The notes: generated by a model from the sequence alone, not told the origin. Numbered from the stretch's first letter, positions 1 to 6,195 are shown. The stretch is 6,882 nucleotides of DNA from Candidatus Martarchaeota archaeon (GCA_023485745.1 JAMCZL010000040.1:1-6882), one strand, 5' to 3'. Made by a program: numbers and translations.

Positions 1-41
1 AATTTCTTTGTCAGCCCGTATATTTCAACAGAGTTATTCAT
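1..41 (-). CDS. Probable ABC transporter ATP-binding subunit, N-terminal fragment cut by window edge
   Basis: Only the first 13 codons and two bases are present; they read MNNSVEIYGLTKK followed by a TTx codon (Phe or Leu). A beta-strand ending in G-L-T-K-K-F is the usual opening of ABC ATPase subunits, just before the A-loop, with the Walker A motif lying further on outside the window. An alternative ATG six bases upstream (47..45) overlaps the stop of the PadR gene in an ATGA, so the two genes are probably co-transcribed and translationally coupled. For the start at 41 a GGGATGA sequence five bases upstream can act as a ribosome binding site. A PadR regulator followed by an ABC ATPase is a common drug- or stress-exporter arrangement. 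The call rests on a very short peptide plus context and needs the sequence to the left. Confidence 0.55.
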   Translation of the reverse strand, partial: MNNSVEIYGLTKK

Positions 42-43
42 TG

Positions 44-382
44 TCATCCCTTAAGCTGCCTGGTTACGTTCACCATCGCATCTGCAAGTATCCTTTTGGA
101 TGCCAGGAGAGATTCGTTCCCCTTCTTCGTAATTGTATAGAAGTTCTTTACCCTGCCTTCTACAAGCTTCTTCTCTAGGCGTATGTAGCCTATCCTTTCC
201 AGCACGGCAAGGGTATTATAAACGTCATTTTTTATCTCGCCCTTGTCGCCCTTGTACTTCGGCACGTGCATTGCAACGCGGTTTATGAGTTCGTAGGGGT
301 ACATCTCCCTCCTTTTTATGGAGCCTAGTATTACAAGCTTCATTATGAGATGGTACATGTCCTTGGTCATGTAGTTTTGCAT
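44..382 (-). CDS. PadR-family winged-helix transcriptional regulator
   Basis: This predicted 112-residue cytoplasmic DNA-binding protein carries a PadR-type winged helix. Helix 1 has the hydrophobic pattern HLIMKLVILGSI (residues 11-22). It is followed by a YPYEL segment (28-32), matching the family's GYEL. A recognition helix and wing lie at about 50-87, with YNTLAVLERIGYI (55-67) in place of the usual slYpaLkrLEkdGli, then FYTITKKG (81-88) matching the family's YyrlTekG. A C-terminal helix (90-110) would dimerise. I chose the ATG at 382 because GAAGGA precedes it at good spacing; a GTG at 418 would add 12 residues but has poor spacing. PadR proteins usually repress their own operon and a neighbouring exporter, releasing DNA on binding a hydrophobic ligand. 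The downstream ABC ATPase start and the palindromes upstream fit that role. The ligand cannot be told. Confidence 0.85.
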   Translation of the reverse strand: MQNYMTKDMYHLIMKLVILGSIKRREMYPYELINRVAMHVPKYKGDKGEIKNDVYNTLAVLERIGYIRLEKKLVEGRVKNFYTITKKGNESLLASKRILADAMVNVTRQLKG

Positions 383-440
383 TTCATTTCCTTCTTTCCC
401 GCGTGGCAAGTAGTGCACCCCCGAATAAGCTATTTTAATT

Positions 441-454
441 ATAAACTAGTTTAT
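441..454. promoter_or_regulatory. Perfect 14-bp palindrome, candidate operator for the PadR gene
   Basis: ATAAACTAGTTTAT is identical to its own reverse complement. It lies between the TATA box at 468-475 and the start codon at 382, about where transcription would begin. A bound dimer there would block the promoter. Use as an operator is inference. Confidence 0.45.
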
Positions 455-467
455 TTTTAATCTAAGG

Positions 468-475
468 TATTTAAA
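468..475 (-). promoter_or_regulatory. TATA box for the PadR-ABC operon
   Basis: The minus strand reads TTTAAATA here, an exact match to the common archaeal TATA element. A start site about 26 bases downstream would fall near 445, inside the 441-454 palindrome, leaving a leader of roughly 60 bases. A second AT-rich candidate, TTTATAAT on the minus strand at 439-446, would place the start near 416 instead. Confidence 0.5.
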
Positions 476-483
476 TGTATCTC

Positions 484-489
484 AAAAAA
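484..489 (-). terminator. Oligo-T terminator candidate for the nucleotidyltransferase gene
   Basis: The minus strand reads TTTTTT about 40 bases past the stop of the nucleotidyltransferase gene. Archaeal RNA polymerase commonly stops at such T-runs without a hairpin. It overlaps the second operator-like site, so one short stretch may serve both genes. Confidence 0.35.
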
Positions 490-497
490 TAGTTTAT
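484..497. promoter_or_regulatory. Second operator-like site, near-copy of the 441-454 palindrome
   Basis: AAAAAATAGTTTAT matches ATAAACTAGTTTAT at 12 of 14 positions, and its right half TAGTTTAT is identical. The two sites start 43 bases apart, about four helical turns, so they lie on the same face of the helix and bracket the TATA box. This is what a cooperative autorepressor would need, but binding is inferred. Confidence 0.35.
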
Positions 498-529
498 CTG
501 CGCGCCACCAGCGATTACTCCGTTTCGGT

Positions 530-1156
530 TCAGCTTCGCAAAAGCTGCTCGTAACGTGCGGTTTCAAGCCTAGATCGGAGGAAACCGAAATCAGACAGGT
601 CAAGATAGCGCGATAGAACGGCGTTCTCCTTTTCTATAAACTTCTCAGGCGTGCCATAGAGGTTTTGTATGAGCTTGCCGACATCTTCGATGTCCTTCGG
701 CCTGTTGCTCTTCAATTTCATCAGAATCAGTAGTGCAGGGTTGACTACTTTAACCGTTTCACTGTCGTGCCCCAGGGTCCTAGTCTTTGCAAGACTCAGC
801 AGATCCTCGATGTGTATGCCGCCCAAGTCTGCGGAGTAATATAAATCTATCGAGGTATTGGTTTCCCTGTTTATCAGTTTTTTAAGTTTTCCATCGTCGT
901 ACGTTTCATATATGAAGCCGTTTTCAAGTATTGCATCCTTCAGCATTTTAAGTGGCACGTCAGGCAGCTTTACGGCTACATCTATATCCTTGGTAAATCT
1001 TTTGTCTCCGAATATATATATGTTTACAGCCCTTCCGCCCAATATTGCAACGTCATCGAACAGCTTTTCAAGCCTGTGGTAAATGTCCAGCAGTTCCAGT
1101 GGGGTTATATTGTACTCCTTATCCCTGTTCTGCCAAGCTTTTCCCTTTTTTGACAT
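530..1156 (-). CDS. MNT/AbiEii-like nucleotidyltransferase-fold protein
   Basis: This predicted 208-residue cytoplasmic protein has the minimal nucleotidyltransferase core. AILGGRAVN (37-45) supplies the GG motif. RFTKDIDVAV (53-62) holds the metal-binding pair D57 and D59, and SIDLYYS (102-108) holds the third acidic residue, D104. A later NRPKDIEDVGKL (151-162) corresponds to the R-x-KD-x-x-D segment typical of AbiEii and related transferases of type IV toxin-antitoxin systems. The family transfers nucleotides to RNA or protein targets, but target and nucleotide are unknown here. The ATG at 1156 is preferred over one at 1261 because a TATA box at 1179-1186 lies about 26 bases upstream, giving a leaderless message, and the longer version would run through both divergent promoters. 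No AbiEi-like antitoxin gene is adjacent. It could equally be a housekeeping transferase of the same fold. Confidence 0.75.
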   Translation of the reverse strand: MSKKGKAWQNRDKEYNITPLELLDIYHRLEKLFDDVAILGGRAVNIYIFGDKRFTKDIDVAVKLPDVPLKMLKDAILENGFIYETYDDGKLKKLINRETNTSIDLYYSADLGGIHIEDLLSLAKTRTLGHDSETVKVVNPALLILMKLKSNRPKDIEDVGKLIQNLYGTPEKFIEKENAVLSRYLDLSDFGFLRSRLETARYEQLLRS

Positions 1157-1178
1157 AATGTTTTTTATTGCAGCCCAG

Positions 1179-1186
1179 ATATTTAA
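1179..1186 (-). promoter_or_regulatory. TATA box for the nucleotidyltransferase gene
   Basis: The minus strand reads TTAAATAT, preceded by a purine-rich GAAAACGC that could act as a BRE. The centre is about 26 bases from the ATG at 1156, so transcription should begin at or next to the start codon. This supports the shorter protein. Confidence 0.55.
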
Positions 1187-1247
1187 GCGTTTTCTATTGG
1201 GTTTTGGCCTCGGCGGAAGGCTGCCTGGCACATTTATACAAAAACAA

Positions 1248-1254
1248 TATATAT
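1248..1254 (+). promoter_or_regulatory. TATA box for the S66 peptidase gene
   Basis: TATATAT, preceded by AAAACAA, has its centre about 31 bases before the ATG at 1282, which predicts a leader of about five bases. Another candidate, TTTATACA at 1233-1240, would give a leader of about 20 bases. Confidence 0.5.
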
Positions 1255-1281
1255 CTCCCATTCAGTAAGTTTATCGTTTTT

Positions 1282-2262
1282 ATGATAGTCCCTAAAAAAT
1301 TGTCAAAAGGAGACAAGATTGCCGTGGTAGCTCCAGCCCGCAGCATTTCAATATTGGACAATGAAACCTGCAGGTATGCAGCCGAGAGCCTATTGCGGCT
1401 TGGGCTTGAGGTGGAGATATCCAAGCACGCAGGCGAGAAAGACGAATTTGGGTCGTCATCTGTCGCTTCAAGGGTCGAGGATCTGGAATGGGCCTTCGAA
1501 AGCAAGGACATACAGGGCATACTTACTGTGATAGGCGGATTTAACAGCAACGAACTCCTTGATTACATGGATTTTGACCTAATCAGGAAAAATCCAAAGC
1601 CGCTGTGCGGTTTTTCGGATATAACCGCACTGCAAAACGCAATATTTGCCAAAACCAGCATGGTTTCATATTCCGGTCCCCATTTTATCACATTTGGCAT
1701 GCTGAAGGGGAACGAATACACAACAGAGTATTTCAAAAAATGCATAATGTCTGAAGGGCCTTACAACATTGCCCCATCAAAGGAGTGGAGCAACGACTCC
1801 TGGTACAGAGACCAGGAAAACAGGAAATTCTTCAGGAATGAGGGCTACAAGGTCATAAATAAAGGCTCGGCGGAAGGCACCATAATAGGCGGGAATCTCT
1901 GCACTTTAAACCTGCTTCATGGAACGCAGTACATGCCGAGCCTGAAGGACACCATCCTTTTTATTGAGGACGATGATGCAACCAATCCGGTAACCTTTGC
2001 CAGAGATTTCCAGTCTGTCATACACCAGCCGGGGTTTGAAGGCGTCAAGGGCATAGCAATAGGCAGGTTTGAAATCAAGAGCGCGATGACCGATGCGCTT
2101 CTGGAAAAGATCATAAAGACCAAGAAGGAGCTCGAAGGCATCCCCGTAGTAAGCAATGTGGATTTCGGGCATACGACCCCTCTGGCAACTTTTCCAATCG
2201 GCGGCACGGCGAAAATAAGCGCCGATGAAAATGGCGTTTCAATAAGAATAGAGAAGCACTAA
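1282..2262 (+). CDS. S66-family serine peptidase, MccF-like (LD-carboxypeptidase superfamily)
   Basis: This predicted 326-residue soluble enzyme shows the S66 catalytic triad. Ser112 sits in the GFSD nucleophile elbow (110-113), Glu229 in LFIEDDD (226-232), and His297 in FGHTTP (295-300). The N-terminal APARS (17-21) and GGFNSNELLDYMDFD (85-99) are typical of the family. A middle segment with Trp169 and Trp174, and GSAEGTIIGGNL (195-206), resemble MccF, which cleaves the acyl-sulfamoyl or phosphoramide peptide antibiotic microcin C7, rather than murein-recycling LdcA. There is no signal peptide, so it acts in the cytoplasm. Archaea lack murein, so cleavage of peptidyl-adenylate-like toxins or other small acylated compounds is the likelier role; substrate remains inference. 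The ATG at 1282 is chosen because it begins just before the conserved LSKGDKIAVVAP and sits behind a TATA box; an upstream ATG at 1168 would overlap both promoters. It is divergent from the nucleotidyltransferase. Confidence 0.9.
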   Translation: MIVPKKLSKGDKIAVVAPARSISILDNETCRYAAESLLRLGLEVEISKHAGEKDEFGSSSVASRVEDLEWAFESKDIQGILTVIGGFNSNELLDYMDFDLIRKNPKPLCGFSDITALQNAIFAKTSMVSYSGPHFITFGMLKGNEYTTEYFKKCIMSEGPYNIAPSKEWSNDSWYRDQENRKFFRNEGYKVINKGSAEGTIIGGNLCTLNLLHGTQYMPSLKDTILFIEDDDATNPVTFARDFQSVIHQPGFEGVKGIAIGRFEIKSAMTDALLEKIIKTKKELEGIPVVSNVDFGHTTPLATFPIGGTAKISADENGVSIRIEKH

Positions 2263-2318
2263 ACAATCGGGCTTGACAGAAGAAAATTCGACGGGTACCT
2301 AGAAAGATTTGATGGGTA

Positions 2319-2323
2319 TTTTT
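2319..2323 (+). terminator. Weak oligo-T stop for the S66 gene
   Basis: TTTTT lies 57 bases past the S66 stop codon in the 110-bp spacer between two convergent genes. There is no hairpin, which is usual for archaeal termination. The remainder of this spacer shows no other clear element. Confidence 0.3.
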
Positions 2324-2372
2324 CAGAACCAGCTACAGGAAGTGCAGAACGAATGTGACAGATACTTCTGAG

Positions 2373-3689
2373 TCATATAAGCATGCCTTGCTCCCTGAGC
2401 ACGGTCTGCAGCTCCTTTATGTTTACGTCGATTGCGCGCACGCCGTCTCTCATGCACAGATATGCCGCAGTCGCGGCCGCTTGTCCCATTGCAAGCGCGG
2501 TACCTGTAACTCTTGCGCTGGCTTGCGCATCAAACTCCGCACTAAGGCATCTGCCTATAACAAACGCGTTTCCTACCCCTTTCTGTACTATCGCCCTGTA
2601 CGGGATGTGGTACCACGAGGAATCGCCGCCTTCGAGGTGCACATACACAACGCCCTTCTCAGGATCGTGTATCTCTATTGGATGGCCGCAGCGCGCTATC
2701 GCGTCATCGAACCTTGCGTTGCCCAACACATCGGACCTCCTGAGCACGTACTCTCCTACTGCACGCCTTGTTTCGCGCAGCCCTATGCCTGACGCCGAAT
2801 CAAGCAGGTACGCGTTTTCGAAGCCGTCGACCTCATTTATCAAGAAGTTGACCGATGATACTACCTGGTGGCGCAGGTCGTTTATCGCCTCAGCAAGCTC
2901 CCTGCCCGACTTGAAATCCCTTATCTTGATATGCGTGGCGTTGCATACGAATTCGCCCTTTCGGCTTGTGTTGAAAAGGAATTCGGCGTTTGCATCTGGC
3001 AAATACAACCTGTGCACTTCCTTGGCCTTCGTGACCAGCGGTGGCATAATCCTGAGTCTCTCCAGCCTCCCGTCCCTCAGCGTTACTGATATCAAATCAG
3101 GGTGCGCCTTTGAGAATTTTATTACCTCCTCTTCGTCAACATTGCCTACGCGGAACGGCAGGGTTGCTTCCTGGTGCCACCCTGCATTTTCCTTGCCTTC
3201 TATCACGCTCGATGTCGCGTAGTATGTCAGATCTGCATCGCCGCTGCTGTCAACGAAAAATTTGGAGCGAAGCGTCCTAGTGCCGTCCTTTCCAGATACT
3301 GTTACTGATGATATGCGATTGTCTTCAACACTTGCGCCAGTGACAAGCGAGCCGAAATAGGTAACGACACCGTACTTTGCAGCTAGGTAAGAAAGCGTCA
3401 GTTTCATCTCATCTGGCCTGAAGGGTATGAAGTTGCCGCTCTGACCCTTCGTGCCGCCGCGCTCCTTGAGCTCCGCCACTATTTCGTCGACTATGCCGCC
3501 AGTTATCTTTTGCGAGCCATCATACGTGTATACTCCAAGTATCGAAAGCACATAGCCATTCGTCCAGTTGCCTCCGAGCAACGTAGTGCGCTCTATTATC
3601 GCTGTCCTAAGCCCGAGCTTCGCTGCGGTGAACGCGGCACCTACGCCTGCCGGACCTCCACCTACAATAACTATATCGTAGTCCTCCAT
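2373..3689 (-). CDS. FAD-dependent oxidoreductase (FAD_oxidored family, PF12831-like)
   Basis: This predicted 438-residue flavoprotein starts directly with its Rossmann strand. DIVIVGGGPAGVGAA (5-19) is the dinucleotide-binding GxGxxG, with Glu33 (IIERT) at the ribose-binding position. FVDSSGDADLTYYA (145-158) is the second FAD contact. GIGLRETRRAVGEYVL (301-316) and CLSAEFDAQASARVTG (381-396) followed by GQAAATAA (402-409) are the C-terminal hallmarks of this family. It is likely soluble; no signal peptide or membrane segment is visible. The family's substrates are mostly unknown and database entries often carry doubtful names such as xanthan lyase. Start choice: ATG 3689 gives the usual short lead-in; ATG 3701 (four residues longer) and 3773 are alternatives, and TATA boxes upstream allow 3689 or 3701 but argue against 3773. 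It is divergent from the MFS transporter, suggesting but not proving a shared substrate or regulation. Confidence 0.87.
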   Translation of the reverse strand: MEDYDIVIVGGGPAGVGAAFTAAKLGLRTAIIERTTLLGGNWTNGYVLSILGVYTYDGSQKITGGIVDEIVAELKERGGTKGQSGNFIPFRPDEMKLTLSYLAAKYGVVTYFGSLVTGASVEDNRISSVTVSGKDGTRTLRSKFFVDSSGDADLTYYATSSVIEGKENAGWHQEATLPFRVGNVDEEEVIKFSKAHPDLISVTLRDGRLERLRIMPPLVTKAKEVHRLYLPDANAEFLFNTSRKGEFVCNATHIKIRDFKSGRELAEAINDLRHQVVSSVNFLINEVDGFENAYLLDSASGIGLRETRRAVGEYVLRRSDVLGNARFDDAIARCGHPIEIHDPEKGVVYVHLEGGDSSWYHIPYRAIVQKGVGNAFVIGRCLSAEFDAQASARVTGTALAMGQAAATAAYLCMRDGVRAIDVNIKELQTVLREQGMLI

Positions 3690-3716
3690 TGAATCATGCA
3701 TAATTTCCACAGTATG

Positions 3717-3739
3717 TTTATATGCGTTCTTTATATATT
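3717..3739 (-). promoter_or_regulatory. TATA boxes upstream of the FAD oxidoreductase
   Basis: Two candidates lie in line on the minus strand: AATATATAA (about 3731-3739) and CATATAAA (3717-3724). The first predicts a start near 3708, and the second a start near 3695, almost at the ATG 3689. Both give very short leaders. No Shine-Dalgarno site precedes either start codon. Confidence 0.5.
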
Positions 3740-3834
3740 TCTTATTACACAAATGTTTAGCCACGTAAAACATGTAACTGCGGAATATGTGTCTTTACCT
3801 TGTTTATACTTGTGCATAGTACAATTCCGAAATG

Positions 3835-3841
3835 TTTATAA
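3835..3841 (+). promoter_or_regulatory. TATA box with BRE for the MFS transporter gene
   Basis: TTTATAA is preceded by CCGAAATG, a good archaeal BRE. Transcription would begin near 3864, leaving a leader of about 20 bases that contains GGTGAG (3875-3880), a Shine-Dalgarno match five bases before the ATG at 3885. It is the best-formed promoter and ribosome binding site in the window. Confidence 0.65.
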
Positions 3842-3884
3842 GCTTACCATTCATTTTAAATATCATAGATAAATGGTGAGATAA

Positions 3885-5081
3885 ATGAACAATTGGGCAA
3901 AGTTGCTTCCTTACTGGTTCTTATTGTTTACGATCGGGTTCGGGTGGTTTATACTGGCGCCTTTGGTGCCGCTGCTCGGCAAATCACTTGGCGTTGGGAC
4001 GCCTTCGGTGCTGCTCCTGGTAAGCATGTACGGCTACACGATGGTAGTGCTAGGGCTGCTTGCAGGATGGATATCCGCGAAATTCACGGTCAAAGCTGCG
4101 ATATACTATGCCGCTGCGATTTCCATAATAGGGCTGATAGGCAGAAGCCTGTTCACGTCCAACTACACTGGCTTCATAATATTCCAGATAATAGCTGCAG
4201 CGGCATATCCGCTCGCATTGGCACCAGTGGGCAGCGTGGCGGACTCGATATCCAAAGAGCATGCACACACCATCATAGGCGTAAGCGTGGGCATATTGTT
4301 CCTGGGCCTTGCTTTTGGTTCCTTCCTCGGACCCGGGCTTACAAGCGCACTTAGTATGAGCGGTGCACTATGGTTCACCGCAGTTCTTGCAATATTGGCT
4401 GCGATATGGGTAATACCCGGCATAAAAGGCTATCCAACGAACTACAAGGGAAAATCTCTTCACGGCGTGTTCAAGGTAGGCATGATAAAGAACTGGTGGA
4501 TCGGCCTTTCCATAGCTTCGATGTCGGTAATGTTCGGGGGAATAGCCTCGACTATGTTGCTCCACTTCCACTATCCATTGTCTTCTGCACTGGCTTATGG
4601 AGGGCTTTTGGGAGGATTGGCATTCCTCGGGTCTGCTCTAGGTGCGATAATACTGCCGCCAATCTTCGAGCAATACAAGGCCATACGCGCAGGGTTAATT
4701 TTAACCTCGCTGCTGTCCTTGATATTCGTGACAACATTGGCATATTCCTTGGGCTTCGGGCCTAACATAGGCCTGCTGGTCGCGGCATTCTTCCTGTTCG
4801 GGTTCTTCGGCAACGCATTCTGGTCCATGGCTCTAACTTCGACTACGAGGTATGTTTCGGATCCTGCACAGTCGGGATTTGCCACGTCAATGTACAGCGT
4901 GATAACAAACCTCGGCGTAGCCTTTGTGCCGGTATTCCTGGGGCCTGAATTCGCAGTCGATGCTGCGGTTGGCGTAGCCGTAGTCTTTGCCATAGAGCTG
5001 ATAGCATTTATACTGTCGCCTATGCTCAAGACGTCGGAAGCCGCTCCTGCCAAGGCAAGCACAGGGCGAAAGGTAAAGTGA
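3885..5081 (+). CDS. Major facilitator superfamily (MFS) transporter, 12 membrane helices
   Basis: This 398-residue integral membrane protein has 12 hydrophobic stretches, at about residues 8-30, 41-62, 69-88, 95-116, 128-150, 157-178, then 203-225, 236-258, 267-288, 293-316, 330-352 and 356-380. The two six-helix halves are joined by a basic loop (179-202), as in MFS carriers. The loop between helices 2 and 3, GLLAGWISAKFTVK (57-70), is a degenerate motif A in which the usual Asp is Gly. GSFLGPG (145-151) in helix 5 resembles the G-rich motif of antiporters. The short Ala/Lys tail (381-398) should be cytoplasmic. The ATG has a clear GGTGAG ribosome site. The gene is divergent from the FAD oxidoreductase and is followed by a strong terminator, so it is monocistronic. 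The substrate cannot be deduced; import of an organic acid or export of a small molecule are both possible. Confidence 0.92.
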   Translation: MNNWAKLLPYWFLLFTIGFGWFILAPLVPLLGKSLGVGTPSVLLLVSMYGYTMVVLGLLAGWISAKFTVKAAIYYAAAISIIGLIGRSLFTSNYTGFIIFQIIAAAAYPLALAPVGSVADSISKEHAHTIIGVSVGILFLGLAFGSFLGPGLTSALSMSGALWFTAVLAILAAIWVIPGIKGYPTNYKGKSLHGVFKVGMIKNWWIGLSIASMSVMFGGIASTMLLHFHYPLSSALAYGGLLGGLAFLGSALGAIILPPIFEQYKAIRAGLILTSLLSLIFVTTLAYSLGFGPNIGLLVAAFFLFGFFGNAFWSMALTSTTRYVSDPAQSGFATSMYSVITNLGVAFVPVFLGPEFAVDAAVGVAVVFAIELIAFILSPMLKTSEAAPAKASTGRKVK

Positions 5082-5091
5082 GGCTGCTACA

Positions 5092-5122
5092 ACTCCGCGC
5101 GCAAAACGCGGAGTATTTTTTT
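5092..5122 (+). terminator. Intrinsic-type hairpin and T-run terminator after the MFS gene
   Basis: ACTCCGCG (5092-5099) pairs perfectly with CGCGGAGT (5107-5114) around a seven-base loop, followed by A and seven T's (5116-5122). It begins 11 bases past the transporter stop codon. A GC-rich stem plus T-tract is bacterial in style but also occurs in some archaea. It separates the MFS gene from aroE. Confidence 0.75.
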
Positions 5123-5150
5123 ATATTCTTATGATTGCAGGCATATTTGC

Positions 5151-5157
5151 TATAAAA
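5151..5157 (+). promoter_or_regulatory. TATA box for aroE
   Basis: TATAAAA is centred about 25 bases before the ATG at 5179, which predicts a leaderless aroE transcript. No Shine-Dalgarno site is present, in agreement with this. Confidence 0.55.
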
Positions 5158-5178
5158 CTCTTTTAAAGGCATAATAAA

Positions 5179-6039
5179 ATGGAAAACAGGATAACCGGCA
5201 GCACCTCGTTGTACTGCATCATAGGCATGCCAGCGCATCATTCGTTGTCGCCGACAATACACAATGCGATGTACAGGAAGCTCGGAATGGACGCGGTTTT
5301 TCTTGCGTTTGACGTGGCTCCTAAAGACTTGAAAGCAGCAGTATACGGAATGAAAGCATTCGGCATAAAAGGCATGACGCTGACCAGCCCACACAAACAA
5401 GAGGTCATGAAATATATGGACTACATAGACCCGCTTGCAAAGGAACTGGGCGCTGTTAATGGCGTAGTAATAAAGAATGAGAAGTTCTACGGTTACAATA
5501 CTGATGAACCGGGGGCAATAATGTCTCTTGAAAAGCACGGCATGGACATAAAAGCAGGCTACGCCTTGTTCGGGGCTGGAGGCGCGGCCCGTGCGATAGC
5601 TTTTGGGCTTGCCCACAAAGGCGTGAAATCCTTGCACATAATAAACAGGACGCTGGAGCATGCAGAAAAGTTTAAATCCGATCTGCAGAAGCGCTTCCCG
5701 AAAATGGAAATAAAGATTGCAAAGCTTGGAACCGAAAAAGCCGAAAGCATGATAAAGAACTCCAAGTACGTACTTAATGCTACTAATATAACTTTGGAAA
5801 ATAGCAAGAATACGCCGGTTCCAGCTAAACTCATCAATAGCGATATGGTAATTTTCGACGCAAACTACGTGCCTTTGAATAACAAACTACTATCTGATGC
5901 AAAAGGGAAGGGATGCATCACAATAAACGGATTGGAGCTATTGGTTTACAATCAGGCAGTTGCATTCAAGCTGTTCACTGGAAAGGAGCCAGATATTAAA
6001 GTAATGATGAAAGCAGCTGAAGGGGCTGCAAAAGAATAG
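5179..6039 (+). CDS. aroE: Shikimate dehydrogenase (NADP-dependent)
   Basis: The 286-residue enzyme would reduce 3-dehydroshikimate to shikimate with NADPH, in aromatic amino acid synthesis in the cytoplasm. The N-terminal substrate domain has SLSPTIHN (22-29) with the two shikimate-binding serines, TLTSPHK (67-73) with the catalytic Lys73, GAVN (91-94) with Asn94, and GYNTD (105-109) with the catalytic Asp109. The nucleotide domain has FGAGGAARA (131-139) and INRT (155-158), whose Arg favours NADP. Length is normal. Departures from consensus: Thr67 where Asn is usual (NVTxPxK), NATNITL (200-206) instead of NATPxGM, and VYNQA (256-260) where the shikimate-contacting Gln is expected one place earlier. 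A divergent aroE or a paralogue with another polyol acid as substrate is possible. No other shikimate pathway gene is adjacent; the gene stands alone with its own promoter. It is followed by a weak hairpin (6114-6132, ATCACA/TGTGAT) without a T-run. Confidence 0.9.
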   Translation: MENRITGSTSLYCIIGMPAHHSLSPTIHNAMYRKLGMDAVFLAFDVAPKDLKAAVYGMKAFGIKGMTLTSPHKQEVMKYMDYIDPLAKELGAVNGVVIKNEKFYGYNTDEPGAIMSLEKHGMDIKAGYALFGAGGAARAIAFGLAHKGVKSLHIINRTLEHAEKFKSDLQKRFPKMEIKIAKLGTEKAESMIKNSKYVLNATNITLENSKNTPVPAKLINSDMVIFDANYVPLNNKLLSDAKGKGCITINGLELLVYNQAVAFKLFTGKEPDIKVMMKAAEGAAKE

Positions 6040-6186
6040 CACCTATTGCCAAACCTGTTGGGTACCTGCATGACACTCTTTCCATATTAACCCATAATTT
6101 ATGTAACGATATCATCACAAATGCCGTGTGATAATTAAATATATTAGTTAATGAAAAAGCCCCAAAGAAGCCATAAATCTATAAGC

Positions 6187-6195
6187 TTTTATATT
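6187..6195 (+). promoter_or_regulatory. TATA box upstream of the 48-codon gene
   Basis: TTTTATATT is a good archaeal TATA element and places a transcription start near 6216, within the 18-bp palindrome at 6203-6220. That start would exclude an upstream ATG at 6201 and leave a leader of about 60 bases before the ATG at 6276. Confidence 0.45.

Noticed and set aside
1157..1281. N-terminal extensions of the nucleotidyltransferase (to 1261) and the S66 peptidase (from 1168)
   Set aside because: The extensions would overlap each other and cover both TATA boxes; the extra residues look like neither family.
2383..3222. 279-codon plus-strand open frame opposite the FAD oxidoreductase
   Set aside because: It is antisense to a gene with clear FAD-binding motifs. 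Its Ser/Pro/Ala-rich product has no recognisable domain, so it is a shadow.
5026..5661. Long minus-strand open frame opposite aroE and the end of the MFS gene
   Set aside because: It lies antisense to two well-supported genes, is rich in Tyr, His, Cys and Arg as expected of shadow frames, spans the terminator, and shows no family motif.
6114..6132. ATCACA/TGTGAT inverted repeat resembling a CRP half-site pair
   Set aside because: CRP-type regulation is not expected in an archaeon, the arms are only six bases, no T-run follows, and it lies downstream of aroE; treated as a weak hairpin.
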